This document shows positions 1 to 11,090 of a DNA stretch of 64,000 nucleotides, piece after piece. The stretch is taken from positions 744,001 through 808,000 of the forward strand of contig CAJZBQ010000039.1 in assembly GCA_914767885.1 (NCBI GenBank), given 5' to 3'. The number at the start of each line of letters is the position of its first letter. The first letter of the stretch is position 1. Under the pieces are notes generated by a model. That model made no database searches. It saw nothing but the letters and a program-made list of their open reading frames with translations, and was not told the DNA's origin. Source of the stretch: Blepharisma stoltei (taxonomy: Eukaryota > Ciliophora > Heterotrichea > Heterotrichida > Blepharismidae). Position numbers and translations under genes: made by a program.

Positions 1-2
1 CA

Positions 3-3000
3 AAGAAAAGCTTTCCAATTTATCTATATGAATGCAGCCAGCATAAGCTAGATACTATGAATATTGATAAAAGAAGACAGTCCGCCCCAATTGTCCTGCT
101 CCAGCAGAACACAACACTATGCAGGTCTATTCAACTTCTCCAAAGAATCTATAAAGCTGTGCTAAATGGAACTTATTACCAAGCATTAAAAAACGAAGAA
201 TTACTCGCCACCTTTGAAGATATGGAAAGGCTTGTTTCCTGCTGCGAAATCAGCACCTACACAATAGAAATTTCAATAATTTACAACCATCTCCACAAGC
301 AGTGGGACTCCCTTGAAGACCTTTCTAAATGCTTAATTTCTCGCAGTCTTGAGCTGAATTCTGATTTATTTAGAGAAATTGATGAAAAATTCAACAAGCT
401 TTTATCAAAATATTTTAAAAGAATCCCTAATAGTAACTATTTTATCCTAAACGATGATAAAGAAAAATGTTTATTAAGCATCGATGACTTTACAACCCTT
501 CTAAGCCACTGCACAGTAAACCCTGAGGTTTCTATAAATCTGTACAGTCTTCAGCATAAAACTTTTTTTTCTAAAGAGCGGCACCAACATAAAAATTTAG
601 AATCTCCTATATCCCCTACCAAAAAAATAAAAACTGGGCTATTAAGTATCGTAGGAGAAAAAGCACGGTCTTTATATGCAGAAATTACCTTGGATTTATT
701 ATCAAAAAATTTACCGATTGACCCTATAACTTTATCATTTGTGTTAGAACAGCTGAATTATGTTCATGAGACCGTAAAATTTGAGTATAAGGTAGAGTCT
801 GTGCTGAAGGAGCAGGATATCACGGAGCTGATTAACCAAGAATTTGTAAAAGGAAAAGTAGTGTCGACGAGGACTATTGGGAATGTGCACTTTGTGGTAT
901 GCCAAATAGTGATAGCACATCCAGGAATTTGCCAGGAAATGGTGGATAATGATTATTCAGTACCTTTTTGGGTGATTATTAATGTCCTGCAGCCCAATAT
1001 CATTGAATGTTCCTTTTTCTTGCCAGACCATATGAAAAATACAGAGCTGACTGTAGAAAAGGTCCAGGCAAGGCTTACAGGGTATTTTAAAGATATCGAA
1101 ATTAGAGTAAACCAAAGGATGCTGCTAAAACAGCTAGAGGAAACTGGAAAAATTTCTAATTTATTGATGAATATTGATAACCAAATTGAATTTCCTAATG
1201 AAAACTACGAAAAAGGCCCAAGAGAACGCGCAAAAAAAAGATTCACACGATTTTCTACCACAAATAAAATCCTCCCCAACCAAAAGCCAATCACAAAAAA
1301 CCTTACAGCTTACAAGCTTCCTCTGCAGCATACAAACCAGTTTATAGTTTCTGATAGACTTGCCAAAAATGAGTCAATAAATTCCTTAGTCTCAAAATTC
1401 TCAATTCCTCCATTTTTAATTGACAATCGTGAAGGGCTATATCAGCTTGCCCATGACTCTGACATTCTTGTATTTAAATTTTCTGAGATTGAGCAAGAAA
1501 GAATAGCGTCATACCCAAAGCACCAGACGACGCCTAATAATTCTCCGAGTCATAGGAGGACTTCTTCATCTTTGATAATCAGGATGGTGAAATTAGAAAT
1601 TTATGGAATTGATCCGCCTTCGGCGGATACGATAGAAAAGCTAGAACAAAGGGTCCAGGAGCAGCTGCAGCAGATTTCACTGTTTAAGCTTGCAGATTCG
1701 TTGATAAAAAATCAAAAAAATGTAATGACCCTGGGGGATTCACAGTTTATCCAAGGAAACCTGCCACCTATTATTATATTATTTCCTATTACCTCGCTGG
1801 TTTCTGATATAAATTTATTAGCGAAATACACGAAGCAGAATTTAATGAGATTTTTAGTGCTATTCCAAATAAGAGAATTGTTAAACGAAAAGGAGCCGTC
1901 TGTGCTCGTATATAATTATTTAAATATCATTGAAAGCAGCTCATATAAAACAAATTCACCTATATTTAAATCGAGACAGGAAACTAAACAGGCTCAATTT
2001 TTAGGAAATACGTTTGGGAAAGCCTTGGCCCTGCTATATCTTGACGTTTATTATTTTAATGGTGAAAATATAATACCATTTACTGAAGTTACTAATGAAT
2101 GTAGCCCCACCTTTGAAACTTGGAATGAAAATTATATCAAAGCTGAAATGCTTATAAATAAAACAAGCGGGATGTCTAGCCCTTCTTTTCCAGGAAATTA
2201 TTTAGAAATAAAAATTTACAAAAATGGCCCGTTAAATGAGAGCATTTTTTTTGAAAAATTAAATAAATGCATAAATCAAAGCATTTCGGAGTATTTAATT
2301 GAAAATTTGATACAGTCATGCATAAAGGAGGAAAAGTATGGATATAATGGATATAAACAAATAGCAGATTTGACTAACCTCCGCTTCATGAGCGAACGAA
2401 AAAATTTTTTTTATTAAAATTTATATATATATTATAGTACATTTTTTTTTAAAATATCATTAATTTGCAAAATTTTTGTTTAAAATGCAAGCCGTCTAAA
2501 ATTTCAACAAAATTAGCTAGATTTATTCATTATAAAAAATTATCATACACATATCAAATATTGCTCGCTCACAGAGGGGTGTAAGAGAGCGATTGAGCTA
2601 TCCCTTCATTTTCCTACACAGAAAATCGAGCATTATGCCCCACCTTTTGCGTTATTCCAATTTTTTAGTAAAATTTTGCATATTTTTCAAGAAAACAACA
2701 AGCAAAAATTCCCATTAGTAATGTGCCTGGAGGAAGGAGAAATTAAGCATATTTCATCCAGCATTGAAAATTTACAGTCATTATGGGAGCTTGAGTACCT
2801 CAATGAAAAAAGTGTTGGCAAAAAATTCAAATTTTCTGCTATGGGAGGACCCTCAAGCTTAGGGAATTTTGTAGCCATAAAAAGGGTAATTGATTTTATA
2901 AGAAAAAATATGCTAATTTATTCGTGACACCCAGGGAATTTAATTGGTGAGCAATTTGAAGAATTTAAATGCGACGATATGAAATTCTACTCTGACGAAA

Positions 3001-5391
3001 TCGGAGAAGGGCTAGGGCAGATTCCCAGATCATTTTTCATTTACATCGAAATCACTAACACTTTCTTAGACGTCTACACCTACAACTGAAACAAAACAAC
3101 TCTCCAGAAACTTCACAGCCAAATAGAATCCCACGTGCATTGAAACCGACAGAGATACAGGCTCGTCAATAACGCTTTAACTCAAAAACTCGGCCTATTC
3201 CACCACAATATCCCTATGGACACTTTCTCATTTTTACGAAAAACCCATCAAATCCAAATGTTCCCTCAAGCCTGTGTAATCCTCGAGCTTAAAGAAGAAT
3301 TTGAGAAATTTTCTCTGGACTCTTTATTAAATTCTGACGAAATAACCCACACAGCAATTACTACTGAAGACTCAGTCCAAACCTTCAAAATGACTGGGAT
3401 GTTCCCTATGCTAAAAGATATAAAAAATACTGAAGAAATCCCAAATGACAAGGTAAAACTCCATGGATATTTTTTAAATATGATGTATGAGAAAAAAAGA
3501 GCCATATATGAAGACTGCTATAAACTAGCCTATGCTTTTAAAAAATGGGTCTATGAAAAAGATAGCAGTGCAATGAGCATTGTAAATCAGCTGCTTAAAA
3601 AAGGTGGAAGCTTTAGGAATGAAAGCAATTTAGCGAGGGAATTAATTACACAGGCACAAATGATACATTGTGAAAAAGCTAGGCTTTTTTTTGAAGTTTT
3701 AGATGTCCCGGCGACTGAGCTTGATAGAGAGCGGCAAAAAATGCAGAAATTAATTGCTAATGTTATGAGATATTTAGTGATTGAAATCAAAAGGACTACG
3801 AAATTGGACGATATGAAAGAGGATTATGGGTTCATGAGAAAAAGCTCACATGACTTTTCGCCTGAAAATTCTTCAAGCAATCTCCTACGAAGAAAACGGA
3901 CAAGTTCTGGGATGTTTGACACTGAATCCAATATACAAGTATTTTTAAAAAAAGCATTAGAACAAGCCATAATCATTTTAGAAGTTTCTTATGACAAAAA
4001 TTTTATTATTACAAGCTCTTATTGTGTCGAAAGCATCCAGAAATTAATCCCTTTTACCTCAAGAGATGACGACCCCCCTTCTATGCATTTAAAGCGGGAA
4101 TTACAAAAAATAAAAACATCAATACAATCAGAAACCTATATCTATGACGCCCATATAAAACATTTATGCTATTATTTATGCAGACCCAGGGATTATCCTT
4201 CAATTAATCTAATAGCAACACTTAACACTATTGGGAAGCTTTATTACAGCAAGCCGCCGTCTGCTAATAATTGGCAGCATACAGGAATGATGTCAATTGA
4301 CTTAGGCGAGCTAAATGGGATCACTATTAAAGAAATTTATCATTATTTTACCCTAAATTGTGACGAATATGGGTTTACTGCATTTACAGCAGGGTCTACA
4401 CCGTGGCCTGTTTATAAAGTTTTTAATTTATCAGGCGAAGAGCTGGCGATCAACCAAGAAAATGGCAGCAATAATGCATCAATTTTAGAGCTGTCCCCTT
4501 CGTCGTCAGTAAGGAGAATTTCTAATTTCTCTTCAGATGGGGCAATCCCTACTCCTCCGCCTGAGCTTAAATATGCTACGTCATTAAGGGCGATTATTTA
4601 TACCCTTATAGACACCAATGATTCCTCAAGACCTCGGCCAGTTCTCCGCCTTGAAGATAGCGAAACTATTTATAAGCTGAGGATCAGGTATTATATATTA
4701 AATTTTGAAAAAACCAAAAAAGGTGGACCTAAAGACACGTTAAAACAGATAAAAACAAAAGCTGAGGAATTTATATTGGAAGCGATTAAAAAATCAAAAT
4801 CTCATTTTAGGAGAGACCAGCTGTGGGAAAGGCTTGGGTACTTGCCGAGTAAAGATATTTGTCCTTATGAGGACTTTTTGCAGCTACTGCAGGCGTCTGA
4901 TGTACAGCCGATTGAAGAAATTGATCCGAGAATTTCTTTGTTGACTTCGCTTGGAAATGTTTTTACGTCAGATTGTTTTGATTATTTATAGCGAGACTCT
5001 TCATTAGGATTCCTATAGAATAGTCTTAAAATAGCCATTTTTACTTATAAATCAAATTAGAAATAGGCCAATTTTACGATTCGCTCACAAAAATCATTTT
5101 TTTAAACTCATTTTCTGATATTTTTCAGAAATATAAAAGAAGACACACAGTATATATGATGTATTTAAAGAAGATTCAAGAAGATTCGAAGACAAAGACT
5201 GCCTTCATTTGGTAATTTTTAACTCCCCTAGGCTTTGCGCACATTTAAAGATTATTTCAGATGAGCAAAATTTGAAAATAAATGCTGTAAGGAGGTCTAA
5301 GGAGTATAATAAAGATGTGGAAGATAATTTCATATCGGACATCGTCAGCGAAATTTTGCAGTGGCTTTGGTCTCGGGTGACATCAAGATAA
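3..5391 (+). CDS. SZT2: SZT2-like protein, C-terminal part (5' partial)
   Basis: The frame is open to the left window edge, so the first ATG (57) is internal and the gene starts upstream. Removing the IESs 2375-2581 and 4989-5154 gives one reading frame of 1672 codons ending in TAA. A segment near 1590 with IYGIDPP followed by an amphipathic helix and a FIQG motif resembles the repeated IYGVD...FIQ block of SZT2, the large scaffold subunit of KICSTOR that regulates TORC1 through GATOR1. Around 3085 and 3140 two in-frame TGA codons fall at Trp positions (YNWN, HVHWN). The first half has few recognisable motifs. The last part (5155-5391) has no ATG of its own and is joined only if the second IES is real. 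The family call is moderately sure; other giant scaffold proteins are not excluded. Confidence 0.68.
2375..2581. mobile_element. IES, MITE family A (207 bp)
   Basis: TA-bounded insert in the SZT2-like gene. Excision joins ...ADLT to KRAIEL in frame. Ends carry the family A terminal motif (ctccgcttcATGAGCGAAC and GCTCGCTCACAGAGGGG), and the core contains the shared AATTAGCTAGA and ATTATCA blocks. Confidence 0.88.
4989..5154. other. Probable IES (166 bp)
   Basis: The TAG stop at 4989 overlaps a TA. Joining it to the TA at 5155 continues the frame for 79 codons (YDVFKEDSRR...) of clearly protein-like sequence that has no start codon of its own. There is no obvious TIR. Alternative: the gene ends at 4991 and the rest is a separate small ORF. 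Confidence 0.5.
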
Positions 5392-5459
5392 TGATAAAAT
5401 TAATAAAAATTAAGCAAAAATTATTTTCATCTAAATTTGTTTATTTATCGTGGATTTTT

Positions 5460-5555
5460 TTATTTTGAGCTGGTATATCTTCTAATTAGCCTTGCTCCAA
5501 TGATAAATGCGATGCTTATAGCGAAATACTTCAAGAATTTCTTACTGCCTTTCAT
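5460..5555 (-). CDS. Small single-TM peptide, hypothetical
   Basis: An ATG-initiated ORF of 31 codons: a basic start (MKGSKKFLKYF), a hydrophobic stretch (AISIAFIIGA) and a basic end (RLIRRYTSSK), then TAA. It sits alone between the SZT2-like gene and the aquaporin, flanked by AT-rich sequence. The composition suits a small membrane subunit, for example of a mitochondrial complex, but I do not recognise it. Chance ORFs of this size are common. Confidence 0.35.
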   Translation of the reverse strand: MKGSKKFLKYFAISIAFIIGARLIRRYTSSK

Positions 5556-5735
5556 TACTTTTTTTTTATTAATTTTATTTATTTTAGAACTTATTTTTTT
5601 ATAATAAAATCATGATTTTAATAGAAAAGTTAGTATTTTCCTTTGAAGCTTTACTCTTTTCCTCACTAGGCTGCAAAAAGAACATATTTATTATAAGCCA
5701 CTTAACTAGTGTAATTACTTAATTAATTCCTTAAC

Positions 5736-6738
5736 TTATTTAGCTTTTTTCGCAAGAGAAAATAAGCCTGCATCCATGCTAGGAACTTCAGTCTTAATAA
5801 AAGATTCGTTCTTTTCATTTCTTTCAGTCAAGAAAATGATAGCAAGCAGAACTCCAATGGCAACTCCAATAAGAGGTCCAATAATATAGACAGGCACGCT
5901 ATCCAAATAGTTAATAGGGTCGTCACTGTAGCGGATGGGTAATTAGATCCCGATAAAATACTTTTCATAGAGGAGGTTTTTCGTGCGCGATTTTTAGATA
6001 AAAAAATTTGACAAATAAGGGTTTTTTCCTGTGAAAATAGAGGAAAAATACAGATATTTTTATTCCATATACTTTTTGAAAACCATTGCTTTTTTTTTTC
6101 TAGAAAAAAAAAGGAAAAAATCCTTCGTTATTTTTAATCGCAAAAAGGCAGAAGGAAAAAACCTACCTGAATTTTTTTCTGTCGGCTTTAAAGCGGATTG
6201 CCTGGACCACATCAATTGCAATGCACACTGTAGGGTTGAAGCAGCCTCCTGAAATTCCTCCGACTGTCCTAATTCCTGCAAGCACTGTAAAAGCAATTGC
6301 CATACCAGCTGCAATGGTAGAGTCCAACACAGCGCTGGTCACCAAGACCACAAGCACCAAGTGTCCAGTAAATGCTGCCTCTGCTAAATAAGCTTCTGGC
6401 TTGCTTGTATCTATTGGGGCGAAGACATAGAAATGTCCGCCTGCAATTAAAGTGCCTAGAAGGGCTCCAAAAAAGGCTCCGACGATTTGGCAAAGGAAAT
6501 ATAAGAGGTGTTCTTTAAGGAAGCTCTTTTCCAAAGTCTTGGTAAACCACCATTCCTTAATGAGAGCGCCTAGTGTCACTGTAGGGTTGAAATGGGCTCC
6601 ACCAATGAACCCAGTACCGACAATGATGACCCAAAAGCCGATTCCGACCGCGAATGCGTTGCCGTGACTTGCAAAGATCACGAATGTAAGAGCAGCTGTC
6701 CCGTAGGTTTCAGCAAGCAATCTCCTCCACAATTTCAT
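5736..6738 (-). CDS. Aquaporin / MIP-family channel
   Basis: After removal of IES 5929-6163 the gene encodes 255 aa, the usual MIP size, with six hydrophobic segments. The two half-helix loops are HFNPTVTLG (about residue 50) and GCFNPTVCIA (about residue 165). Both carry NPT instead of the canonical NPA, which may alter selectivity. The C-terminal part (YSDDPINYLDSVPVYIIGP, then a last TM helix and a charged tail) is encoded downstream of the IES. Likely role: water or small-solute transport in the plasma or contractile-vacuole membrane. Start chosen at the ATG at 6738, right after an AT-rich leader. The family is sure; the substrate is not. Confidence 0.9.
5929..6163. other. IES (235 bp) in aquaporin gene
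   Basis: TA-bounded. Excision joins ...ADRKKFR to YSDDPINYLD and restores the last TM helix; without it the frame stops at TAG within one codon. No clear long TIR. Confidence 0.85.
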
Positions 6739-7164
6739 TTAATTATTACAAAGCTTTTAATGGAATGAGGAAAGATGAGAAATAGCGAAAGATTAGGGTG
6801 CTAAGGGAGGGAGAAGGGATTGGCAAAGGCAAGTAGGATTAAAAAGATTATCAAGAATGGTGGATAATATTAAGATGGAAGAAATAAAAGTTAGATTATA
6901 TTAGGAATAGAAAGAAAAAGGATGAGAAGAGGAAATGGGGAAATAGAGATAGTAAAGGGAGATTAAGGAGATTTTTTATAATAATATAAGTGAAAAGGAT
7001 TATAAAGGAGATAAAGGGAAAAAATAAAAAAATATTTTTATTAGAAGTAAAATTTAGATGTAAAACGTAAATTTCAGGCTTTGAAAATAAATTCATAAAA
7101 ATACAATCCTTATAATTAACAATTAGATAGCAAATAGCCTTGGTAATTATTACTAATAAATAGG
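6739..7164. other. Intergenic, no gene seen
   Basis: Purine-rich on the + strand near 6760-6960 (many GGGA/GAAA runs), then AT-rich. It holds the upstream region of the aquaporin gene. No ORF, RNA gene or repeat that I can support. Confidence 0.5.
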
Positions 7165-7550
7165 TATAGCTTTTTGCCTTGAGTGGCGCGGTATGGGCGC
7201 CACTTCGGCAAGCTCCTTCTTCCAGTTGGCCGAGCCAACTCAGGTTGGTTCGGCCAACTGGAGAATTGACAAGTGAGGCCTTTTGGGGAGACTTGTCAAT
7301 TCTAGTTGGCCGAACCAACCTGAGTTGGCCGAACCAACCTGAGTTGGCCGAACCAACCTGAGTTGGCCGAACCAACCTGAGTTGGCCGAACCAACCTGAG
7401 TTGGCCGAACCAACCTGAGTTGGCCGAACCAACCTGAGTTGGCCGAACCAACCTGAGTTGGCCGAACCAACCTGAGTTGGCCGAGCCAACTGGAAGAAGG
7501 AGCTTGCCGAAGTGGCGCCCGTACCGCGCCACTCAAGGCAAAAAAGCATA
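7165..7550. mobile_element. Long palindromic element with internal tandem repeat
   Basis: Arms of about 90 bp are inverted copies: 7167-7260 (starting TAGCTTTTTGCCTTGAGTGG) against 7454-7550. TATA lies at the left end and ATA at the right. The GC-rich arms contrast with the AT-rich surroundings. The centre carries a second inverted motif (GAATTGACAAG / CTTGTCAATTC) and the 19-bp tandem array. A solo 50-bp version of the arm tip lies at 55567-55622. No coding content; it could be a non-autonomous hairpin transposon or an intergenic IES. Confidence 0.75.
7304..7491. repeat. 19-bp tandem repeat, about 10 units
   Basis: Unit GTTGGCCGAACCAACCTGA, itself partly palindromic (GTTGG/CCAAC), repeated without spacers. 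The first nine units are nearly identical and the last has GAGCC. The absence of spacers rules out a CRISPR array. Confidence 0.95.
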
Positions 7551-7612
7551 TCTCTTTCCTTTCCTGCTATATTTATTTACGATTCTTATATTCCTTTATC
7601 CCATATAATTAA

Positions 7613-8230
7613 ATGGCAAGTCTCAACTTTCAGATGAGCTTAGATAACGAAGCTCCCAAAGCTTCTTCTCAAGGCCAATTCCAGCCAGCCCAGCCTCAAG
7701 AAGCAGGAGGTCTTTCAGGCCTTCTCAAGCGTTCATCTCACCCAATCGCAATCATTTTCCACTATCTTTTCAAATCTCTTGCACTTTTATGCTTTTTCTT
7801 CCTCAATATTTTCTCAAACGCTACAATAACCTTTATCATCGTCGTGATTTTCTCTGCCTTTGATTTCTGGACTGTGCAAAATATCACTGGTCGGCTTCTT
7901 GTAGGGCTCCGATGGAGAAACAGAATAAATGAAGACGGCTCAGAAGAATGGATTTTTGAAAGCTTAAATGATAAATCCCAATCAAATAAAATCGACGTTT
8001 ATGCATTTTGGCTTGGACTTGTGGCAGCTCCGTTGACTTGGTCTATTTTATTGCTCGCATATCTATTGACTTTTGACTTCTTTTGGAGCATGGTTGCCTT
8101 GATTTGCTTGGTACTTACTGGAATTAACATGGTTGGGTATTATAAATGCAATAAAGACAGCAAACAAAAACTCTCAGGGATGTTAAAGCAAGGCGCTTTT
8201 ATGGCAGCAAGCCAAGCTCTTAAGGTTTAG
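7613..8230 (+). CDS. TVP23: TVP23-family Golgi membrane protein
   Basis: Uninterrupted gene of 205 aa. A Pro/Gln-rich cytosolic N-terminus (residues 1-40) is followed by four hydrophobic helices in two hairpins. The hallmark family stretch FDFWTVQNITGRLLVGLRWRN and the following acidic EDGSEEWIFE are present. TVP23/FAM18 proteins sit in late Golgi/TGN membranes and support vesicle trafficking and retrograde SNARE sorting. Start ATG directly follows an AT-rich leader. No IES found in this gene. Convergent with RRP41, with a retroposon between the two stops. High confidence. Confidence 0.93.
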   Translation: MASLNFQMSLDNEAPKASSQGQFQPAQPQEAGGLSGLLKRSSHPIAIIFHYLFKSLALLCFFFLNIFSNATITFIIVVIFSAFDFWTVQNITGRLLVGLRWRNRINEDGSEEWIFESLNDKSQSNKIDVYAFWLGLVAAPLTWSILLLAYLLTFDFFWSMVALICLVLTGINMVGYYKCNKDSKQKLSGMLKQGAFMAASQALKV

Positions 8231-8291
8231 ATTAAGTTGGTTCTTAATAAGAATTTTATTAATTTATGTGGTATTTATGTATATTTGGATA

Positions 8292-8511
8292 TATACATAA
8301 AATGGCCGGAGACGAGCGACCCGTCCTTCCCGTGGCGGGTGCCCTTATGTTTACCAGACATGGTTTTTGGATGCGGAGAACTACTCAAAGGAAGAGTTAG
8401 CCTCGAGGCGAGAGGCCCAGCCCAATTTCCGCTGATTTTGGGACTTGACCCGGGCAGCAGTTTTTCGCATTCTTTTTTGCCCGTATCTTCACATCTTAAA
8501 TCTAATCTAAA
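8292..8511 (+). mobile_element. SINE-like retroposon E1
   Basis: GC-rich 220-bp insert in the 3' intergenic region, flanked by a perfect 19-bp direct repeat ATTTATGTATATTTGGATA (8273-8291 and 8512-8530). It starts with TATACATAAAATGGC and ends with short tandem TCTAA-type units. An ATG near its 5' end opens a 32-codon frame. Perfect long TSD plus repeat tail indicates insertion by LINE-type reverse transcription. Confidence 0.82.
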
Positions 8512-8618
8512 ATTTATGTATATTTGGATAATTTTGAAGCCATTTCCTAAGTTTATTTTTATAATAAAATAGGCTAAATATAAATATTTTATAGAGAATT
8601 CATAAAAAACAGTATAAA

Positions 8619-9420
8619 TTAATTGCTGCAAGCATTCTGTAGTTCTTGTTTCATAATAAAATGCACTTGTTTGCAGCCTTCTATGGCCATGGCTGTAATT
8701 TCTCTTACAACTTCTGGGGTTAGCTTATGTCCTCCTATATCATCATAATTCAGATATGCAATCTGTAAAGACTTGCCAAGCACCGCGACTCTATACTCAG
8801 AAATTACTTGGAAACTTGTGCTTTCGCTATAAGTCAAATCAATTAAAGGCATCCCACTATAAAATCCAGAGCTGCAGGATACCAAAAAATCTTTTAATGG
8901 CACTCCAGCGTGGATTAAGCTTAAAGTGATAGCATTAATAGCAGCACACTCAACACTGCCGTCATCTGCTAATACAAGTACGTGTATATCAATGTCTGAA
9001 TGCGGGTTATTTTCCATTAAAACGACACTTTCAAACATAGTTCTTACGTTTGCTTCAAATTCATTGGATTTTTTATCGCCCTTTGAAAACTTGCGCCTTT
9101 CGCCTGAGGAGCTGAAATATGCTGTGTGTTAAAATATGGATCTTGAAAATTTTTTGGAAATAATATAGGAATTTTTTTATTTTTTTAAAGAAAAATTAGT
9201 TAGAAAAATGGTTAAAATAGCAATGAATATGCCCACTTTCTTTTTCGTGCTTCGTTTGTTTTGGACCATGGATGAATGCTAAAACTGATGTGTGGCCAAT
9301 TTGGAATAGTGCTGATCCTGAAGAATTATCGACTACTCCTAGCTTGATTTTTATTTGTCTGAGCTCTCCTGGCCGCCTCCCATCCTGTCTAAACCCATAG
9401 AACAAAATTTCTTCTGTCAT
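8619..9420 (-). CDS. RRP41: Exosome core subunit RRP41 (EXOSC4-like)
   Basis: With IES 9118-9217 removed it encodes 233 aa of the RNase PH fold. Residues FRQDGRRPGELRQIK near the N-terminus, the SSSGERR...GDKKSNEFE block, and the C-terminal SDIDIHVLVLADDGS and CSSGFYSG motifs follow the order of eukaryotic RRP41. The protein is a ring subunit of the nuclear and cytoplasmic RNA exosome. The start is set at the ATG of MTEEILFYGFRQDG (9420), the usual position relative to the RxDGR motif, although the frame stays open upstream to 9468. Divergent from nothing near; the CHIP gene lies upstream on the same strand. Confidence 0.9.
9118..9217. other. IES (100 bp) in RRP41
   Basis: TA-bounded (TAT at both ends). 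Excision joins GHIHC to YFSSSGERRK, the expected RRP41 sequence. Confidence 0.87.
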
Positions 9421-9522
9421 TTTATTATTTTGCACTTTTGTTATAATAAATTTTTTAATCGCACACAAATATTTAGCTATTTTTATTTAAATAATCCAAG
9501 TTCTAAAAATTATTATTATTAC

Positions 9523-10350
9523 CTAGAAATTTATTTCACTAGACTCTATTGGAGTTGGACTAATTCTTGCCCATGGGAATTCTGTTTTTACATAATATTT
9601 GACTGCATCTTTCATATTTTTATTGGGAATTAATACATTCCATAAGGCTTCTTGACGAGAAATAGGGTCAATATAATGTCTGCCTGCATTCATATAAGCT
9701 TGAATAGCTTCTCTTTCATAGCTATGCCCTGTTGAATTTGTGACAGGATCAATGAAAAGGTCAAAAGTTATAGCACAATTTAAACTTTCAGGGATTTCTG
9801 GAGTAGAAATATACTTTACGTATTTTTTCAAGGAGCTTTCTAGTGCTGGCATCCTGCCATAATAATTTAAAAGTTCATGTACTTGCTGGTTATGATGCTC
9901 TATGCTCACACATCACTTCAAGGCTTTAATTTTATGTTTAAGCTCTTTACAGATTTTTATAAAGTCTTTGCTTCCCATTATTTTCGCAACTAATACAGCG
10001 GCTCTGCATTGATTTAATGCAATCTCAATTTTTTCCATATCGTATGAGAATTTTGCTAAATTTGCTTGAGACTTGACAGCTATTATATGAGCTTTGATAT
10101 TTGTTGAATCCAATTGGATTGAAGCTTGGGCGTCTTCTAAAGCGTTTTCATAGCGAAATAAATTTAAATAACATCTGGCTCGGTTAGAATAAAATATAGA
10201 GTCATTAGAATTCAATTTTATTGCTTGGGTATAACATGATATTGCATCATTGTAATTTTGTTGAGAAAAATAATAATTACCTCTTTCTTTTAGCTGCTTG
10301 CTCTTTTCTATAGAATCGCCTTTAGGGATACTTGATGCGTTGACAGACAT
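9523..10350 (-). CDS. STUB1: CHIP-like co-chaperone E3 ligase (TPR + U-box)
   Basis: One frame of 275 aa once the TGA at about 9910 is read as Trp (KALKWCVSIEHH). The N-terminal half has three TPR motifs (KERGNYYFSQQNYNDAISCY, then FYSNRARCYLNLFRYENALEDA and a third). A helical linker follows, and the C-terminal U-box has the typical PESLNCAITFDLF, DPV and TGHSYERE elements. CHIP binds EEVD tails of Hsp70/Hsp90 through the TPRs and ubiquitinates clients via the U-box. The start is the ATG of MSVNASSIPKGD at 10350, where homology begins. No IES found. High confidence in architecture. Confidence 0.92.
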
Positions 10351-10376
10351 CTTTAGGCTGTTTTTTATTATTTCAT

Positions 10377-10771
10377 AAATAAAATGGCATCCAGTTCGAG
10401 AGAAATTAGCGCTGCTAATTTTCGCCCTCATGGAATTTTATTTATGGGGTTGGGTTTTCCCTCGAGAACTTCTGTCTGGGGATAACCAGAGGAACTGCTC
10501 CTCAGAGCATCAAGAGGCAGTGTTTTAACCCTTAGCATATCCCCACAGGAGGATGACCCTTAGGCGGCACACACGCAGGAGCTGAGTCAGAGCAAGGGCG
10601 ACGGCAACGCGCTGGGTAAGACGTGCGGCGAAGCTTTGATAGAAGGCTTAGGCAGTTGGCTGACCACCATGAATCCAAGATGGCTTGGTGACTTCACTAA
10701 TTTAGCTATATCCTTTTTAAGAAGGGTGCGGCACTAAACACCTTAAATACCAGATATTAAGTTAAGTTAAA
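10377..10771 (+). mobile_element. SINE-like retroposon E2
   Basis: A 395-bp GC-rich insert just upstream of the CHIP gene, flanked by a perfect 15-bp direct repeat TTTTTATTATTTCAT (10362-10376, 10772-10786). It begins AAATAAAATGGCATCC, with an ATG frame of 33 codons, and ends in a TTAAG tandem tail (ATTAAGTTAAGTTAAA). Confidence 0.8.
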
Positions 10772-10786
10772 TTTTTATTATTTCAT

Positions 10787-11090
10787 TAATTAAAATTTCG
10801 GGATTATTCTGTCTTATTTAAAATAACCAAAAATGCTCTGCGATGAATTATATCGGATAAACAATGATTCTCTCGGCTAATCTTTTTATATAGCTAAATT
10901 AAATTTAATTTGATAACGCTGATTATTGAGAACGGTAAATTTGAAGATTTTTAGGTATCAAAATTATACATAGACATTTTTGTTTTAACGCAAAAGTTAA
11001 ATAATGATAAATTAGTAAATTAAAATTTATCATGAAAAAGGGAAAATTTTAATATTTTGCCTATTTATTTCTCTTTTAATGAATTTTAAA
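10787..11090. other. Intergenic, AT-rich
   Basis: Very AT-rich sequence between retroposon E2 and the stop of the coiled-coil gene. No ORF or structured element seen. Confidence 0.5.

Noticed and set aside
9-56. Translation start of the SZT2-like gene at ATG 57
   Set aside because: The same frame is open upstream to the window edge with protein-like sequence (FPIYLYECSQHKLD), so the true start is outside.
5209-5391. Stand-alone small gene
   Set aside because: The coding-like frame has no ATG and continues upstream to a TA that joins cleanly to the SZT2-like stop region.
7304-7491. CRISPR-like repeat array
   Set aside because: Units are contiguous with no spacers, are partly palindromic, and lie inside an inverted-repeat element of a eukaryote.
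6896-7549. Long minus-strand ORFs across the palindromic element (up to 217 codons)
   Set aside because: All three frames stay open because the 19-bp unit lacks stops in several frames; the predicted peptides are pure repeat translations.
8275-8631. 118-codon minus-strand and 111-codon plus-strand ORFs
   Set aside because: They run through retroposon E1 and flanking AT-rich DNA without homology; shadows of the GC-rich insert.
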